64,000 nucleotides of DNA from Acholoe squamosa. Lineage: Eukaryota; Annelida; Polychaeta; Phyllodocida; Polynoidae. Position numbers and translations under genes: made by a program. The notes below the pieces were generated by a model. The model did no database searches and was not told the origin of the DNA. It saw nothing but the letters and a program-made list of their open reading frames with translations. Positions 46,183 through 57,503 of this stretch are shown here, piece by piece. Position 1 is the stretch's first letter; each line of letters opens with the position of its first letter. Location of the stretch: contig OX439051.1 of NCBI GenBank assembly GCA_949317995.1, positions 37,265,250 to 37,329,249 on the forward strand, in the 5' to 3' direction.

Positions 46183-46271
46183 GGGGAGAAAATTCCAGGG
46201 GGAAGAGTTCCAGGGGAGAGATTTCCGGGTGGGAGACTTCTGGGGGGAGAATTCCAGGGGGGGAACTTCCT
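46183..46271. repeat. G-rich minisatellite, 13-17 bp units
   Basis: Six units of the form GGGGRGARWTTCCAGG. Runs of three to seven G recur with short spacing, so G-quadruplex formation is plausible. It follows the telomere-like array by about 70 bases. Confidence 0.7.
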
Positions 46272-46905
46272 GACACGGTAGGGGCAGACACTCGTTAATA
46301 AGTCAAGCATTATACGTGAGGTGTACAATATTGTGAGACCAGTGATTTATTTGGAAGGGCTACATTACTGCAACATGAAGTTAGAGGCATCTCACGATGT
46401 AAGGATCATGTCGTTCTTAGTGATTAAGCCTTTCAGGGCAGTTAATGCATCAACACAATCATATCTATTGGTTGCAATGTCAGTCATGAAAGACAGCAAT
46501 GGTATGCCTTCTCGGTGCCTAAATCCATGCATGTCCAGACCTTTTGGTATGCACTTGCAATGTTGCTTAGAAATCACTTATACAATTTTGCAGCAGTGTT
46601 TCAGGGGGGTTTTGCCTGAGGGCAGCAGCAGACCCTAGAGGGTAAAGACCATTGATTAAAGTTTGAAAGAAGCAGATCCCTGAACTAAAGGACTCTTAGA
46701 AACGTCTTATGTCCAGGCACTAAAGGACACCTTGACAGCCCTGATTTTACCTCCTGAGTTGGTGACATGGGAGAAAGCAGAAGGTGAATAAGTGGCAACA
46801 GAGGCAGTGTAAAAGGTGAGGCAGGAAGGATAAAGGTCTGGACTTTTAGGTCAATAAACACTAAACCTTTAAGGGTCTGATAGTGGATCAATACATCATT
46901 CCCAT

Positions 46906-48060
46906 ATCAGAGTCCAGAGCTGCACTCTTAAAACTAGCTTTTTGATTTACTAGGGATTCCTCTGAAACTGCAAAGTGAATCGCCATAATTATATTGAAGT
47001 AAAGTAGTGCACTTTCTACAATGAAGCCCCAGATGGCAGTGTGGTGACACCAGGAATCTCTGTGAAATTTTGTCTGGCATCTTTTGGACAAGGATTCTGC
47101 TGTTACTTCAACAGCATTTTTACAGTCGGGTCAGCGATGCATCTACCTAAGTGTTATGAATGTTTCATGATGGCTGCATCCATGTTTTATGCCAAGAAGG
47201 ATTTTTCTTAAACCATACTACACTGAAAAAGCATGTGGTCTTTGATCTCATTGGTACCCATTCACAGTCATGGTGAATGTGTGCAGGGCCTCAAAAGCCC
47301 CATACGAGTGGAGATTGAAAGTCCCCAAATCAAGGAAAGCCATCCATGGACAACACACTTGATCTTCAACCTGTAGAAGTATCATCAATAAAAAAAAAAA
47401 ACTGAACCAGCAGTCTCAGCACTGCCTTTGCTTGAACACCTTGAAGTCCAGGCTGAAAAAGCAATGATATATGCTCATCATTATGGGGCAGCTGCCAGTT
47501 AAGCAACCATGACAGTCACCCCCTGACTGAGAGAAAAGTCCCAGAAGGTAGGAGAACACAATTAATCATCTCTAAATTTCATAAATCATCTCTACTTATT
47601 AAAGAACAATTCCACTTACACTTTTGGGGCGTGCATCTATCAGAAATGCACGTACATCACACACTGGCATCATCTCTGAAATAACCATTTCAAAGATGTT
47701 TTTGACCAATCTAATTTATATTCTAATGGACATAGATCATGCTAATACTTGGAACCAATATTCTTCGTTCTCCTTCTTCATGTTTTACCGCTGGAATTAA
47801 TGTTATGGAAGAGAAAAGTCAATTTTCCCCCTGATTTGCATCCTAAATACATTACAACCCATTTTTTATTTGATTTGCTAAAGCCATATTACAATAGAAA
47901 CTTGACAATATAAGACAGTGCAGCATAGCAAGATTTCCCACTATTGTTTTCTTGCATTGACAGCTGTTCTTGCACCAATGTGGAAAACCACATCACCACT
48001 TTCGAAAAACAGTGTGTAAAACAGCAACACAGTGTTATTTCTTTCTGCGGTGTAATTATA
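46906..48060. other. Unit B stretch, gene-free
   Basis: 47225-47650 matches 29510-29935 of unit A; the remainder has no counterpart. No gene recognised. Confidence 0.5.
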
Positions 48061-48144
48061 GCAGTAGCTCAGACCTGCTTATGATTTAAATCCTAAGTGA
48101 CCCAATTTAATAAGGCAAAAATAAAAAATGGTATTCTGTTTCCC

Positions 48145-48410
48145 AAATGACATGGAGCTGTTTCTATGAGCAGCCCGAAACAGCGTTAATGCCCACACCG
48201 AATAACACCGCAATTAGGACAGTTCCAGTCACCCTTACTACACCTTTCAACCTTTCAACTCCCATTTTACCTCCTCTCCACTCCCGGACCACATCATGCG
48301 ATGATATCTGTGAAAAGGGCCCTTATTTCAAGTGGAATAAGGTCCCTACTCCCAGTACATTTCTCACATAGGGTCACGCACAGCGTACATAAAGCAGGGA
48401 TTTAGGTTTT
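48145..48410. repeat. Dispersed repeat, copy 3, split by a foldback module
   Basis: Collinear with 32130-32400, but interrupted after CTCTCCACTCCCGGA by the GATCTG-like module at 48298-48372; the repeat resumes with CATAGGGTCACG. Confidence 0.65.
48298..48372. repeat. GATCTG-AAAAGGG foldback module, copy 3
   Basis: GATATCTGTGAAAAGGGCCC, an inverse AATAAGGTCCCT, and CCCAGTACATTTCTCAC. It sits inside another repeat, which shows that the module is mobile. Confidence 0.6.
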
Positions 48411-49260
48411 TGATGAAGGCAATTGAAGGTACCTTGATCTTAAGGATTATGTCATTCTGAGACTAGTGAATAACATTTAACTGCAAGTCTGAGATCGATA
48501 TGTGAATCAGCAGTATTTGCCAGATACAGTCATGTCTCAATAATATCTGAGGCTGGAACACAGAGGAATCAAACAGGAGCAGCAAAACTATGAGTTGATT
48601 TTTTCTATTGATGACTGTATTACAGTACCAAGTATGCAATTTCGCCAGACAAAATCACTGCAACCGTTTTTTTCTTCAGCCGACATGCAGAAGTATTTAT
48701 GGTAGTCAATCTACTGACTAGTCTGTTGATGATCGAGTGCTGAGATGTCTCCTTTTCATCATCGCATGAAGCCATTTTAATGCATTATACTATCCCCAAA
48801 ATCATAAAGTTGGTCCACCAGTGTATGCAATGTTAAAGGATTTGCTGTAATTATGGAGCTTTTGAAGATATAGTTGCTTTAGGGCTCAGATATGCTACTG
48901 TCGTTCCACCATGTACAGGGGTTTCCACTGCAAATGTACATATGTAATATACTCTACAAAGAAATAGCAGATCTCTAGTTACAAGGATGTTGCCATAGTT
49001 TTTTTTATGGAGATTGCTTGTACCACAATTCTTTAATGAACTGCCATTTGGGTCTTTATTATTGTAGATACTAAACTGCTTCACTGCACCACAATGACAA
49101 TGGTTAACTGTTCAGTTCTATGCCCTCACTAGTTGATCCTTTTTAATTCATTATGTAGGTAGGTATTTTAGGTTGTGAACATTCCTTCCTAAATATACCC
49201 AAAACTGCACCTTAATAGCTCAGCTCCCACACTTCAGAAGTGAAAATAACACCCTTCTCA

Positions 49261-50320
49261 TTACCCCCATCTTAGGAGTATACCGTCTGCTTAGATTTTC
49301 TCAACTTTTCGAGCTAACCCAGGACAAACCAGTTCCCACTTTACTCAAATTTCACTGGCATTGTTAAATGCATTATTATCATCGAGAGGTAAAGCTGGAT
49401 GAAAAGCTAACTTTGACCTGTTTCATTTTGATCATTAAGTTAAAACTATTGATTATTTCTCTCATTTAACAGTAGATGTAGGCCTATGCTTGCAAAGCAG
49501 TTATTCCTGACAGATACCTAGTGTCTCTGGGGTTTATTGCTATGTAGAGTGATAGAGATGATCATTAAGTTAGGACCAAGTCTTGTGAAAGTGATGCAGG
49601 TCTGAAGTGGGGAGACACATGATGAGCAGACACATGACAAGCAGACACGGGACAACCATGATAAAAATATCATTTTTTTTTATCTGTATTAAGAAATATT
49701 CACTCAATTGGAGGGTGAATCCCATTCCTTAGGATCGTATACACTCCATAAATGAAGGATTTATGGTTGTAAGAAGCTAAAACTGCTGAGCTACTCCATA
49801 AATGAGCAGACACATGACAAGTAAGTGAGCAGATGCGTGAGACGAAAATAAATTCATCTAAAACTCTTTTTTTTTCTGGACATTATGAAGCTTAAATGAA
49901 TGATTTGATTAGTTGAGAGATAAAGTGGTTTCCATATTATTTGTCAAATGTCCTCTAAATATGTGGCCATCATAGGCGAATAATGGAAAAAAATACTTGT
50001 CCTGCATCTGTTCGTCATGTGTCTGCTCGTCATGAGTCTGCTCACTTCGGACCTGCATCACTCTCACAAGACTTGGTCTTAGATGTATGACGCCAAGTGA
50101 AAAGGGGACTGAGAAATGTAAGAATAGGTCTGGGCTAAATATGCAGCTATGGAGAGCTTTCTCGTACTTTGAAATATCAAAATACTTTGTGAACCTATAA
50201 TGCACAAATAGTTTTTTTTCATCGCTTTATGCTGGAAGAATGACTTAAATGCCACAAAGAGGGGACAATTTTGATAATATTTGTTAACCAAAAAAATATC
50301 AGATACACATGATCATTGTC
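49261..50320. other. Unit B stretch, gene-free
   Basis: Contains near-repeats of CAGACACATGACAAG and GATGAGCAGACACATGA around 49614-49830, and their inverse (TGTCTGCTCGTCATG) near 50015-50045, so it may be an inverted-repeat element about 430 bp long. The ends are not resolved. No gene. Confidence 0.4.
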
Positions 50321-50706
50321 TGATGTAATGTCTGTCAAAGCTGTACAATGGGAGTAGAAAGGACCTAAATATAAAAAGGTAGTGCATCTAGCTGCCGACA
50401 AAATTAATATAAAGTATAGCCAAGGGGATTAATTGGTTGGGGGATAAGTAGTTTTGGGGAGGAGAGGATCATGTACCTAATCCTAGGTACATGAGTACAT
50501 ATATATAGGCCAATTTTAGGGTCGAGTCTCTTAGAGCTGCATGCCTTTCCAGTTAGGTTGGCCTTTAGGCCCCTAGTACATTTTCAGGTCGTCAGCTTTT
50601 TTGAAATACCCTTTTCGGATTATTGGAGTAGAGCAATCACAACCAATCAGCTACATCAGTTATCTATCCTGGGCTTCTGCTGCACTACTCCTTTAAATCC
50701 CATCAG

Positions 50707-51253
50707 TTAAAGGGAGTAGACACGATCTACTCAAACGACACCTGGTGGCAAAAAATGAAACTGCCAAATTTGACAATATTTTCTCATATTCCTAATTTAT
50801 ATGACATAACCCTTCTTTATCAACCCCTTAGGTGTGATACATTGGCATTCTATACATTCTTATGATTGAATTTTATATTTCCTGTACCCATAGACTCCAA
50901 TACTAAAGGAATTAGAAATATTTTTAGTTTATTCAGGAAAATTTCAATTTGCTTGTGACCCCCTACTTTTTGGTTCCAAAATAATGCTAATGATATCAGG
51001 TATAGATACATGAGGTTTGGTTAAGAAATTGTTAGAAGACTTTTTTTCTTTAGAATTAAAGGTGGGAAAACATAAATTCTCATAGGCAGCCATAGTTAAG
51101 ACTACCAAACTTTAATACCTTCCAGTGGAAAAAGGACACAGTGACCTAAGGTTTTTATGCCTGCTTTATGTTACCTAAGCATCAATCCAACATCCCTAAA
51201 AGAGAAATTTTTGGTCAATTTTGAACCAGCTGGATCGTGTCTACTCCCTTTAA
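50707..51253. mobile_element. TTAA-flanked MITE with 17-bp perfect TIRs
   Basis: TTAA (50707-50710) then AGGGAGTAGACACGATC. The other end is the exact inverse GATCGTGTCTACTCCCT then TTAA (51250-51253). 539 bp between the TTAA copies, no coding sequence. A TTAA target duplication occurs in piggyBac and Kolobok elements; the AGGG start fits Kolobok better, but this is not settled. Confidence 0.8.
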
Positions 51254-51940
51254 ATGCTGCCTTTACACTAGAACCTCCTGACACGTTGAAAAATGTAATG
51301 AGGATAAAAACTGAGGAATAGAATAGATACTCAAGTAGAAAAGGCTTAATGTCTCAATTGCCAGTAGTGTTTTTAGAGATCAATGTTTGAAACGCAATGA
51401 ATGCTTGAAAGTAGGATCATGTTACCAAACACTGCATCAAATGTAATTCTTCCATCACCAATAAATTCATCTAGCCAGAATGTATGTTGGTAAACCAAAT
51501 CGGGAGCTGTGGAGAATTTTAAGAGGTATGGGGAGAGAATTGTGAAGAAAGGAATCCAGGATCGATAATGCTGGTAGCCTAAACTAAATAGTGGTACATG
51601 GAATAACTGTTTAGTTCATATAGACAGAATTATTATTCTTTAAAAATCTCATCTCTAATTTCTAAATGGCACTCTTGAAAAGCTATCATGACATCTGAAT
51701 TGGAGTATCATGTCGCAGTAGCTGCAATTTCTAGATCAACCAAGAAACAAGGCCAAATACCAGAGAATGCATGGCAATACAGCTTTGCCCACAAACATCA
51801 CACTCTGTCCCATAGAGTAAATATGGTATCCACAGTGTTAGCCAAGATCAAAGCGGATGTGTATTTGTAACATGAGACCTGGGGTGGGGGTAACAGATAG
51901 CCCTGGGGGTTACCTCCCAACATGGCACCTTTTTTGCTTC

Positions 51941-53000
51941 AAATGATACCTCACGGCATCATGTATACATTAGTGAGCACCATTCCTTGAAGGTTATTTC
52001 AAATTCTATTTAGTTAATCAGCCTGATAATTATATTAGCATTTATAGGTCATTACCTACAATCACCAGCTAGTGTTTAGGAGGTTTCAGATTGTCTTTGG
52101 GTGCTAGGCCCTATCCTTCCATACTGGAAAAATCCCAATGTGGAGCCTTATCAATGTGGTAAATAAGAAGATTAATGTATTCTAGCAGGCCTGTGATCGT
52201 ACTGAAATATGACTCAAACAAATGACAATGACGGATAGGAAATAAGCATCATACCTGTGAACCTTTCAATCCTTTGCCTAGACTCACCTGAAAATATAAG
52301 ATAATAATTCTGCCCTAAGTTATTTGGTTAACTACTAATTCGAGACAAGAATTCGGAATATAATTATCCAGTAACAGGTTGGAAGTGATTTTCTTATTCC
52401 TTTTGATTATCTGTTTGATCTAAACAGAGTTTTAAGTACAAAACCAGGTGGGCATTTTGTTCAGATATGGAAATTCAGCACATCTTTCAAAAAAGGTGTT
52501 GCTTATAATATTCTAAATATTGTGTATGGTTGCATTTGTAAGGCAATTGGAAAGTGTGATGTTAATATTAACTTGGTTTTTGCAATTCAACTTTTTCAAC
52601 CTGAATCTCAAACTTTTAAATTACAAATTCTATACACCCACACAGCAACACACACTTTCTGATCAGAAACGCTTCCATAGACATCTAAGGCGGGGGGGGG
52701 TGAAATTGTTTACCGCTGATGCATCATTTTCAGTCCCCTGAGAAACAGATCTTAAATGTCAGTTGACACTTTCTATTTGTATACTTTGATATCTTTCTGC
52801 TAGAGAACATTCCTGATTGATATGCAATTCTGCAACTTTCCTAGAAAAAATGTCTTTGCATTTCTCAGTTAAAAGATCTAGACTGCCTTAAATCAAGTAG
52901 CAGTTGGTTGAATAGGGGATGGAATGGGTTGTCTGACACTTCACTCCGAGTGTGAAGCAGAGCTATACAATGCCAGCCTTGTATACATGAGCCCACTTCT
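51941..53000. other. Gene-free spacer between units B and C
   Basis: Only a short match to unit A (52425-52460). Nothing else recognised. Confidence 0.45.
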
Positions 53001-53200
53001 AATGAGATTGGCTGATTCTTCTGACTTCAACCCTTTTCACAGCCTGAAGGGCCTGCATCTAAACTTGTCTAAGTAATTGACTCTCTTTTGAGTTTTCTCC
53101 TTAGTCCTCACAATAAGCCAACGCTGTTTTGGAAAGTAGACTCACCCGCACACACATTTCTGCACCATGCACACTCTTCAGAGAGAGATCAACACTGGCA

Positions 53201-53244
53201 GGGCATCTCAAAATGATATCTGTAGCTATCATTTTGAAATGCCC
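53201..53244. repeat. 44-bp hairpin (18-bp arms)
   Basis: The arms 53201-53218 and 53227-53244 (GGGCATCTCAAAATGATA and TATCATTTTGAAATGCCC) pair with one mismatch around an 8-base loop. Confidence 0.8.
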
Positions 53245-53292
53245 TTCGGGTGTAGGTACAATGCAAAATGAAGGCTCTGGCAAGTTAGTTAC

Positions 53293-53559
53293 CTGGAGGC
53301 CATTTCTTAAGGCACTACAACTGCACACAGTCACTACGATTTGAGACCCCAATACTTAGTGTAAGCAATCGTAGGTAGTGCCCTACGACTGCTCTGTACG
53401 ATCAGCAGTTATGTAGATTGTACATAGCCTTTAGTAGGGCAGTCGTAGTGCTGCAGGTGTTACATGACCAATACTGTTGGGCTGTAATATCACTAAATTA
53501 AGGGACCCAACTACGATTTGAGGGTGAGCAATCGTAGTGTGTTAAGAAATGGCCTCCAG
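53293..53559. mobile_element. MITE with CTACGATTTGAG-type internal repeats, copy 2
   Basis: The ends CTGGAGGCCATTTCTTAA and TTAAGAAATGGCCTCCAG are perfectly inverted over 18 bases. The interior has repeated ACTACGATTTGAG and CAATCGTAG motifs. 267 bp, same orientation as 8574-8834. No clear target duplication. Confidence 0.8.
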
Positions 53560-54534
53560 ACCTATTCATTGTAATGATAAATGGGCATAATGCACTAGAA
53601 GGTGTTGCATATTCCTCAATGTCATACGCCTTTTTTTTAATGTAGGCCCTTCATGGCATGAAAAGTCAGAAGAATCAGTGAATCTAGGAGCTTGAACTTC
53701 CATACCAGCTGTCTGTGGGTATAAGCACATTGAAAGCACCTTACACAAACACTAGCTTAGTAACATAGACTATCCCTTATTAGGGCATGTCGAGCAACAC
53801 CCACAGGCTCTCTACTCTTATTTCCTCCTTCCCACCACCAAATCACCTGCTGAGGGTCACATGAGGCCCCTTAGTAGGGCTTATCTGGCACGAAGAAACA
53901 GTCTTGAAGTAAAGGCAATATACAACAGTTGCAAATGGCATCAGTCATTTTGGATAGCTGACTTCACAAGTGCTGCACTTTGCAGTGATTAATTATCAAT
54001 TTGCTGAGTGGGTAAACTGATGTAGACAGTACTTCAATAATTTCATAAACATTGTACAGTTGGAACTATAACATATATACTTGGGTTTACTGAGTTACTT
54101 CAGGACCTTTAGCTAGGTGTTTCTGTGACAGTCAACCCTTAAATAGCAACACAGTCACTTCAGTAACAGTGCCACCTGGGGCTTCATTGTAAAATCTTCA
54201 CTGCATTACAGGTATGATAGTTGGCTGTTCAGTTTTATAAAGAGGATGCCTGGTAGATGCACTGATGTCTAATAGTGCAGGTAGGTATTGTCATACTAGT
54301 AATTGTGCATGATCAAGTTGTCATATGAGAAATATCATATGACTAGTGGTATATAGAGAGAGTAAGAATATCAAGCTCTTATTAGTGCTATTCCAGTTAT
54401 CACTGGTTTATTCAGCTTAGGCAGAACATGTTATGTATCAGCAATACAAATGTTAATATGCAGGTAATTTCCACACACAGTAATTATACAATTGATTATA
54501 AAGTATAAAGTAATGTTCCACTCCACCTGTGTAA

Positions 54535-54536
<2 letters not shown>

Positions 54537-54617
<81 letters not shown>
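54537..54617. repeat. (TAA)n microsatellite
   Basis: About 25 AAT/TAA units with a small imperfection at the left. Confidence 0.95.
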
Positions 54618-54924
54618 TAGTACAGAGCTATAGCAGGAAGTAGGAGAGCTGGACTGGAGATGTTACCTCAGTGGTGGTTCTGGAGATTCTGATTTCTAGA
54701 GGTGCCTGCCAGGTGTATAAGTACCACTTCCTGGCTTGGCCCCTCAGACTGACTGGAGCCAGTGGCATCTGCCTTAGTCTCTGGTTGTTAGAGGGGAGTC
54801 TTTTATGTCTCAGCGAGCGCACAAAGGACCCCCATGGACGCCGCTGCGTCCCTCATTGTCTCGGTCAGTTTGGCATGTTCCGACCCTCATAACTTGGTTG
54901 TTTCTGCGTCTACAACCTTCATAT

Positions 54925-54936
54925 TGCGCATGCGCA
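54925..54936. promoter_or_regulatory. NRF1-type palindrome
   Basis: TGCGCATGCGCA is the full symmetric NRF1 consensus, in a CpG-rich stretch. A shorter form lies at 2843-2852. Function not shown. Confidence 0.4.
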
Positions 54937-56087
54937 GAGTTGAATATGTCAGATTTCTACTCCCTGCTTTCCGGGCGCGTAACTTGTGCCGGTTTGTCTG
55001 TAGCACGTTCAAAGATTGAAACAGTCCCAGTTGCATAATGGGAGTTGGGCCTTGATCTTGGGCTCATTTTGACCGTCTTATTATGGCGGTTACATAACTG
55101 CTTTCATATTTGACCTGGGTTGCTCTGGAGCGACGCTAGACCGACCGGAAGGTTAGGGCGTTGTTACTTATGTAACCTATTGTTCAGTCTTTGGTGCTCA
55201 GACACCCATGACGGTGTCAGCAGTGCTCAGCCACCCATGACAGTCAGTTGCATTCACTTTAGAACATTATATACACTATTGTTTGTGTTCAGTGAACCGT
55301 TAGGTTGGTATGCTTTGACCATTAAGACATTATATTGTGCAGTGGACCATGAGGTCAGTTCCTTTGGTGTTATAACTTATGTATATCTGACATAGCTGGT
55401 GTGCAGTGGGGCATGAACGCTCATATGGACATACAATGTATTAATTTCTTATATATTCTTTGATTAATAAAGTAATATGTTAAGATTATTGGAATAATAA
55501 AATGGTATATGATAGTATTATTCAGCTGGGAACATTCCTTCCTAAATTATACCTAAAGCTGCACCTAAAGACTTCAGCCTTCACACTTTAGAATTGTAGT
55601 TTCCGCACCTGTCCCATTCTAAGAGAAGTGTGACTACTTAAATTGACTTTTAAGCTTTCCCAGGCAAAGAATGATGAGGGGAAGGATCCAGCAGTGAAAA
55701 TCCTGGTAAACTACATTCAGACTGGAATATGAAGTCGCCAAAGTCAATAGACATGACCTGTAGACACGTATTCTAGATATCTGCAGTTTGAAGAGGGGAA
55801 CAATCTAATACTGCTACATGAAATGCTTTATTCATTGTATATATGCAATTTCTTTTCTTTAAAAATGTATAACATCTAAATGCCACCCTGGGTATGTTAT
55901 CATGACAGTAAATTATGGTGTCAGGACAGAGCAGCAGTAATCTCTAGATAAACCAAGAAGCACGGCAAACTGCTAAAGTCTGGCAAATATCAAACATGAT
56001 AATTTGGCTATCAATCTTTGCCTGCAAACATTATACTACATACCCATAGAGTAAATATGGCATCCACAGTGTGAGCCAAGATCAAAG

Positions 56088-57006
56088 CTGCACAGGTCAC
56101 AATGTGTCTCCCACATGACATGTATGAAAGCATGTCAAATGAGGTTGACCCTCTCATATTTGGTTCGTCAACTCCACTTGACATGCATAATGAAGACATC
56201 ACATATTTCTGATCCATTCACCTGAGTGCTAGCTAATTCTGTGAGACAATTATGTAAGGGTCAATAGCAGTCAATAACTATGTACCAATGGTTCAATCAA
56301 GGCAGGCCTTTTATAGAAGGCAGGGGATATCATAGTTCCACAGGCCTGCAACATTAACGCACTTTTTCCTATCTACAGAACTTCTACTTGACTGAGGACC
56401 TCTATGCAGTCCATAAGACAAGGGCATGGAGGTGCATGGCAATGCCATATGTCTCCCTGTACTGTAGATACTGAGATTATAGATTGTGGGTTAGAATACA
56501 GTCCTTTGGTATTTTCACTGACCCACACATAAGGTGTCTCACCACTCCAGTTGAAGTATTCAGGATGGTGGGTGTCTATTTTGATATTCAATAACAAATG
56601 CAGATTTAACAATGAAATCGAATTCACTACCATTAATTGATAGTATTTACAGACCTTAGTGAAAACAAAATGACACAGATACATCAAATGTCTCAAGTGT
56701 TGGTAGTACTTCTTGGTAGTGATTAGTCCTGGTACCAAAATGGTTGTTTGCTCCATGTAGTGGAATATCCTAGAACAATTATGTATGTCAAACCATCACA
56801 TGTCAAGTGCCTTTGACATGGCCATGACCCTAGTCAACTCACAGATGACACGGCATTTTAAGGCATGTCAAATCATATGAGGATTACTGTGTGCTACAGT
56901 TGTCATGGTGACATATGTGCACATGTACTAATGATGTGTGCTCTCTGTGTCAAATCAAGTTGACATGGGTATACATGTCACTTTGTCAGGAAGACTTTTT
57001 ACAGTG
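56088..57006 (-). mobile_element. TGACATG-rich repeat, minus-strand copy
   Basis: 919 bp, the inverse of 23578-24504 with high similarity. Unit B provides an empty site: GCCAAGATCAAAGC joins directly to the flank at 51850-51870, while in unit C the same flanks are separated by this element. This fixes the ends within a few bases. Confidence 0.8.
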
Positions 57007-57379
57007 ATGGTGTTTATTTTGTGACATGAAACCTGAGGTGGGGGTGGTTAGAGACAGCCCTGGAGGTTACCTCCCAAGATGGTACAATTTTTGTGCCTCA
57101 ATCATGATAACTGCTGTGGAACACGCTTGGTATGTTTCTAATTCAAGATGAATCTCTAGACTTGATAATTTCTAAGGAAATCCTCAAGGTCTTCAAAACA
57201 ACCTAGCATTGCATGTAGTGTCTGACTGAGTTTGGTTATATATAAGGAGCAATGTTGGTATAATCTTTAGGTTACTATGCAGCACATTTCTAAAAAAGGG
57301 CATGGTATTCTGTACTCTTGATAGGAGTGGTTGTGATAGTGTGGAGATCATTTGCTTTCTAATGCATAATGACTGCAAC

Positions 57380-57382
<3 letters not shown>

Positions 57383-57430
<48 letters not shown>
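57383..57430. repeat. (TA)n microsatellite, left flank of the second Ngaro-like element
   Basis: TA dinucleotides directly before the first copy of the 75-bp repeat. Confidence 0.95.
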
Positions 57431-57433
<3 letters not shown>

Positions 57434-57503
57434 TTATCTCGCTACCAGGGAATAATAAATACCGGTAATGTATGGAAGAGAATATAATAAATACCAGATG
57501 TAC
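57429..57503 (+). repeat. 75-bp direct repeat R1
   Basis: ATAAGTTATCTCGCTACCAG... recurs at 57929-58003 with one visible difference (ACCGG/ACTGG). It starts at the (TA)n tract. Confidence 0.9.

Larger units (their letters stand above)
36635..52460 (+). repeat. Segmental duplication unit B, interrupted by a Ngaro element and other insertions
   Basis: Collinear with unit A (block list given there). Interruptions found by comparison are the Ngaro element with its TA flanks (36941-42384), the CACTG composite (43758-45441), the telomere-like and G-rich arrays (about 45940-46271) and the TTAA element (50707-51253). Further blocks match unit C: 49160-49260 with 55520-55640, and 51590-51940 with 55830-57110. 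Confidence 0.75.
54290..55520. mobile_element. Unclassified 1.2-kb insertion in unit C with CpG-rich core
   Basis: Unit B runs straight from GTAGGTAGGTATT to GTGAACATTCCTTCC, whereas unit C has about 1.2 kb between the same landmarks. The insert holds (TAA)n, then a CpG-rich part with TGCGCATGCGCA (54925-54936), GCGAGCGC and CCGGGCGCG, and an AATAAA near 55468. No protein domain is recognised. It may be an LTR-like or non-autonomous element; ends not defined. Confidence 0.5.
53000..57180 (+). repeat. Segmental duplication unit C (partial)
   Basis: Blocks match unit B: 54130-54285 with 49020-49160, 55520-55640 with 49160-49260, 55830-56087 plus 57007-57110 with 51590-51940. 57120-57180 resembles the unit A sequence around the CACTG element. 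Interruptions are the MITE 53293-53559, an unclassified insert at about 54290-55520, and the TGACATG-rich element 56088-57006. Confidence 0.65.
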
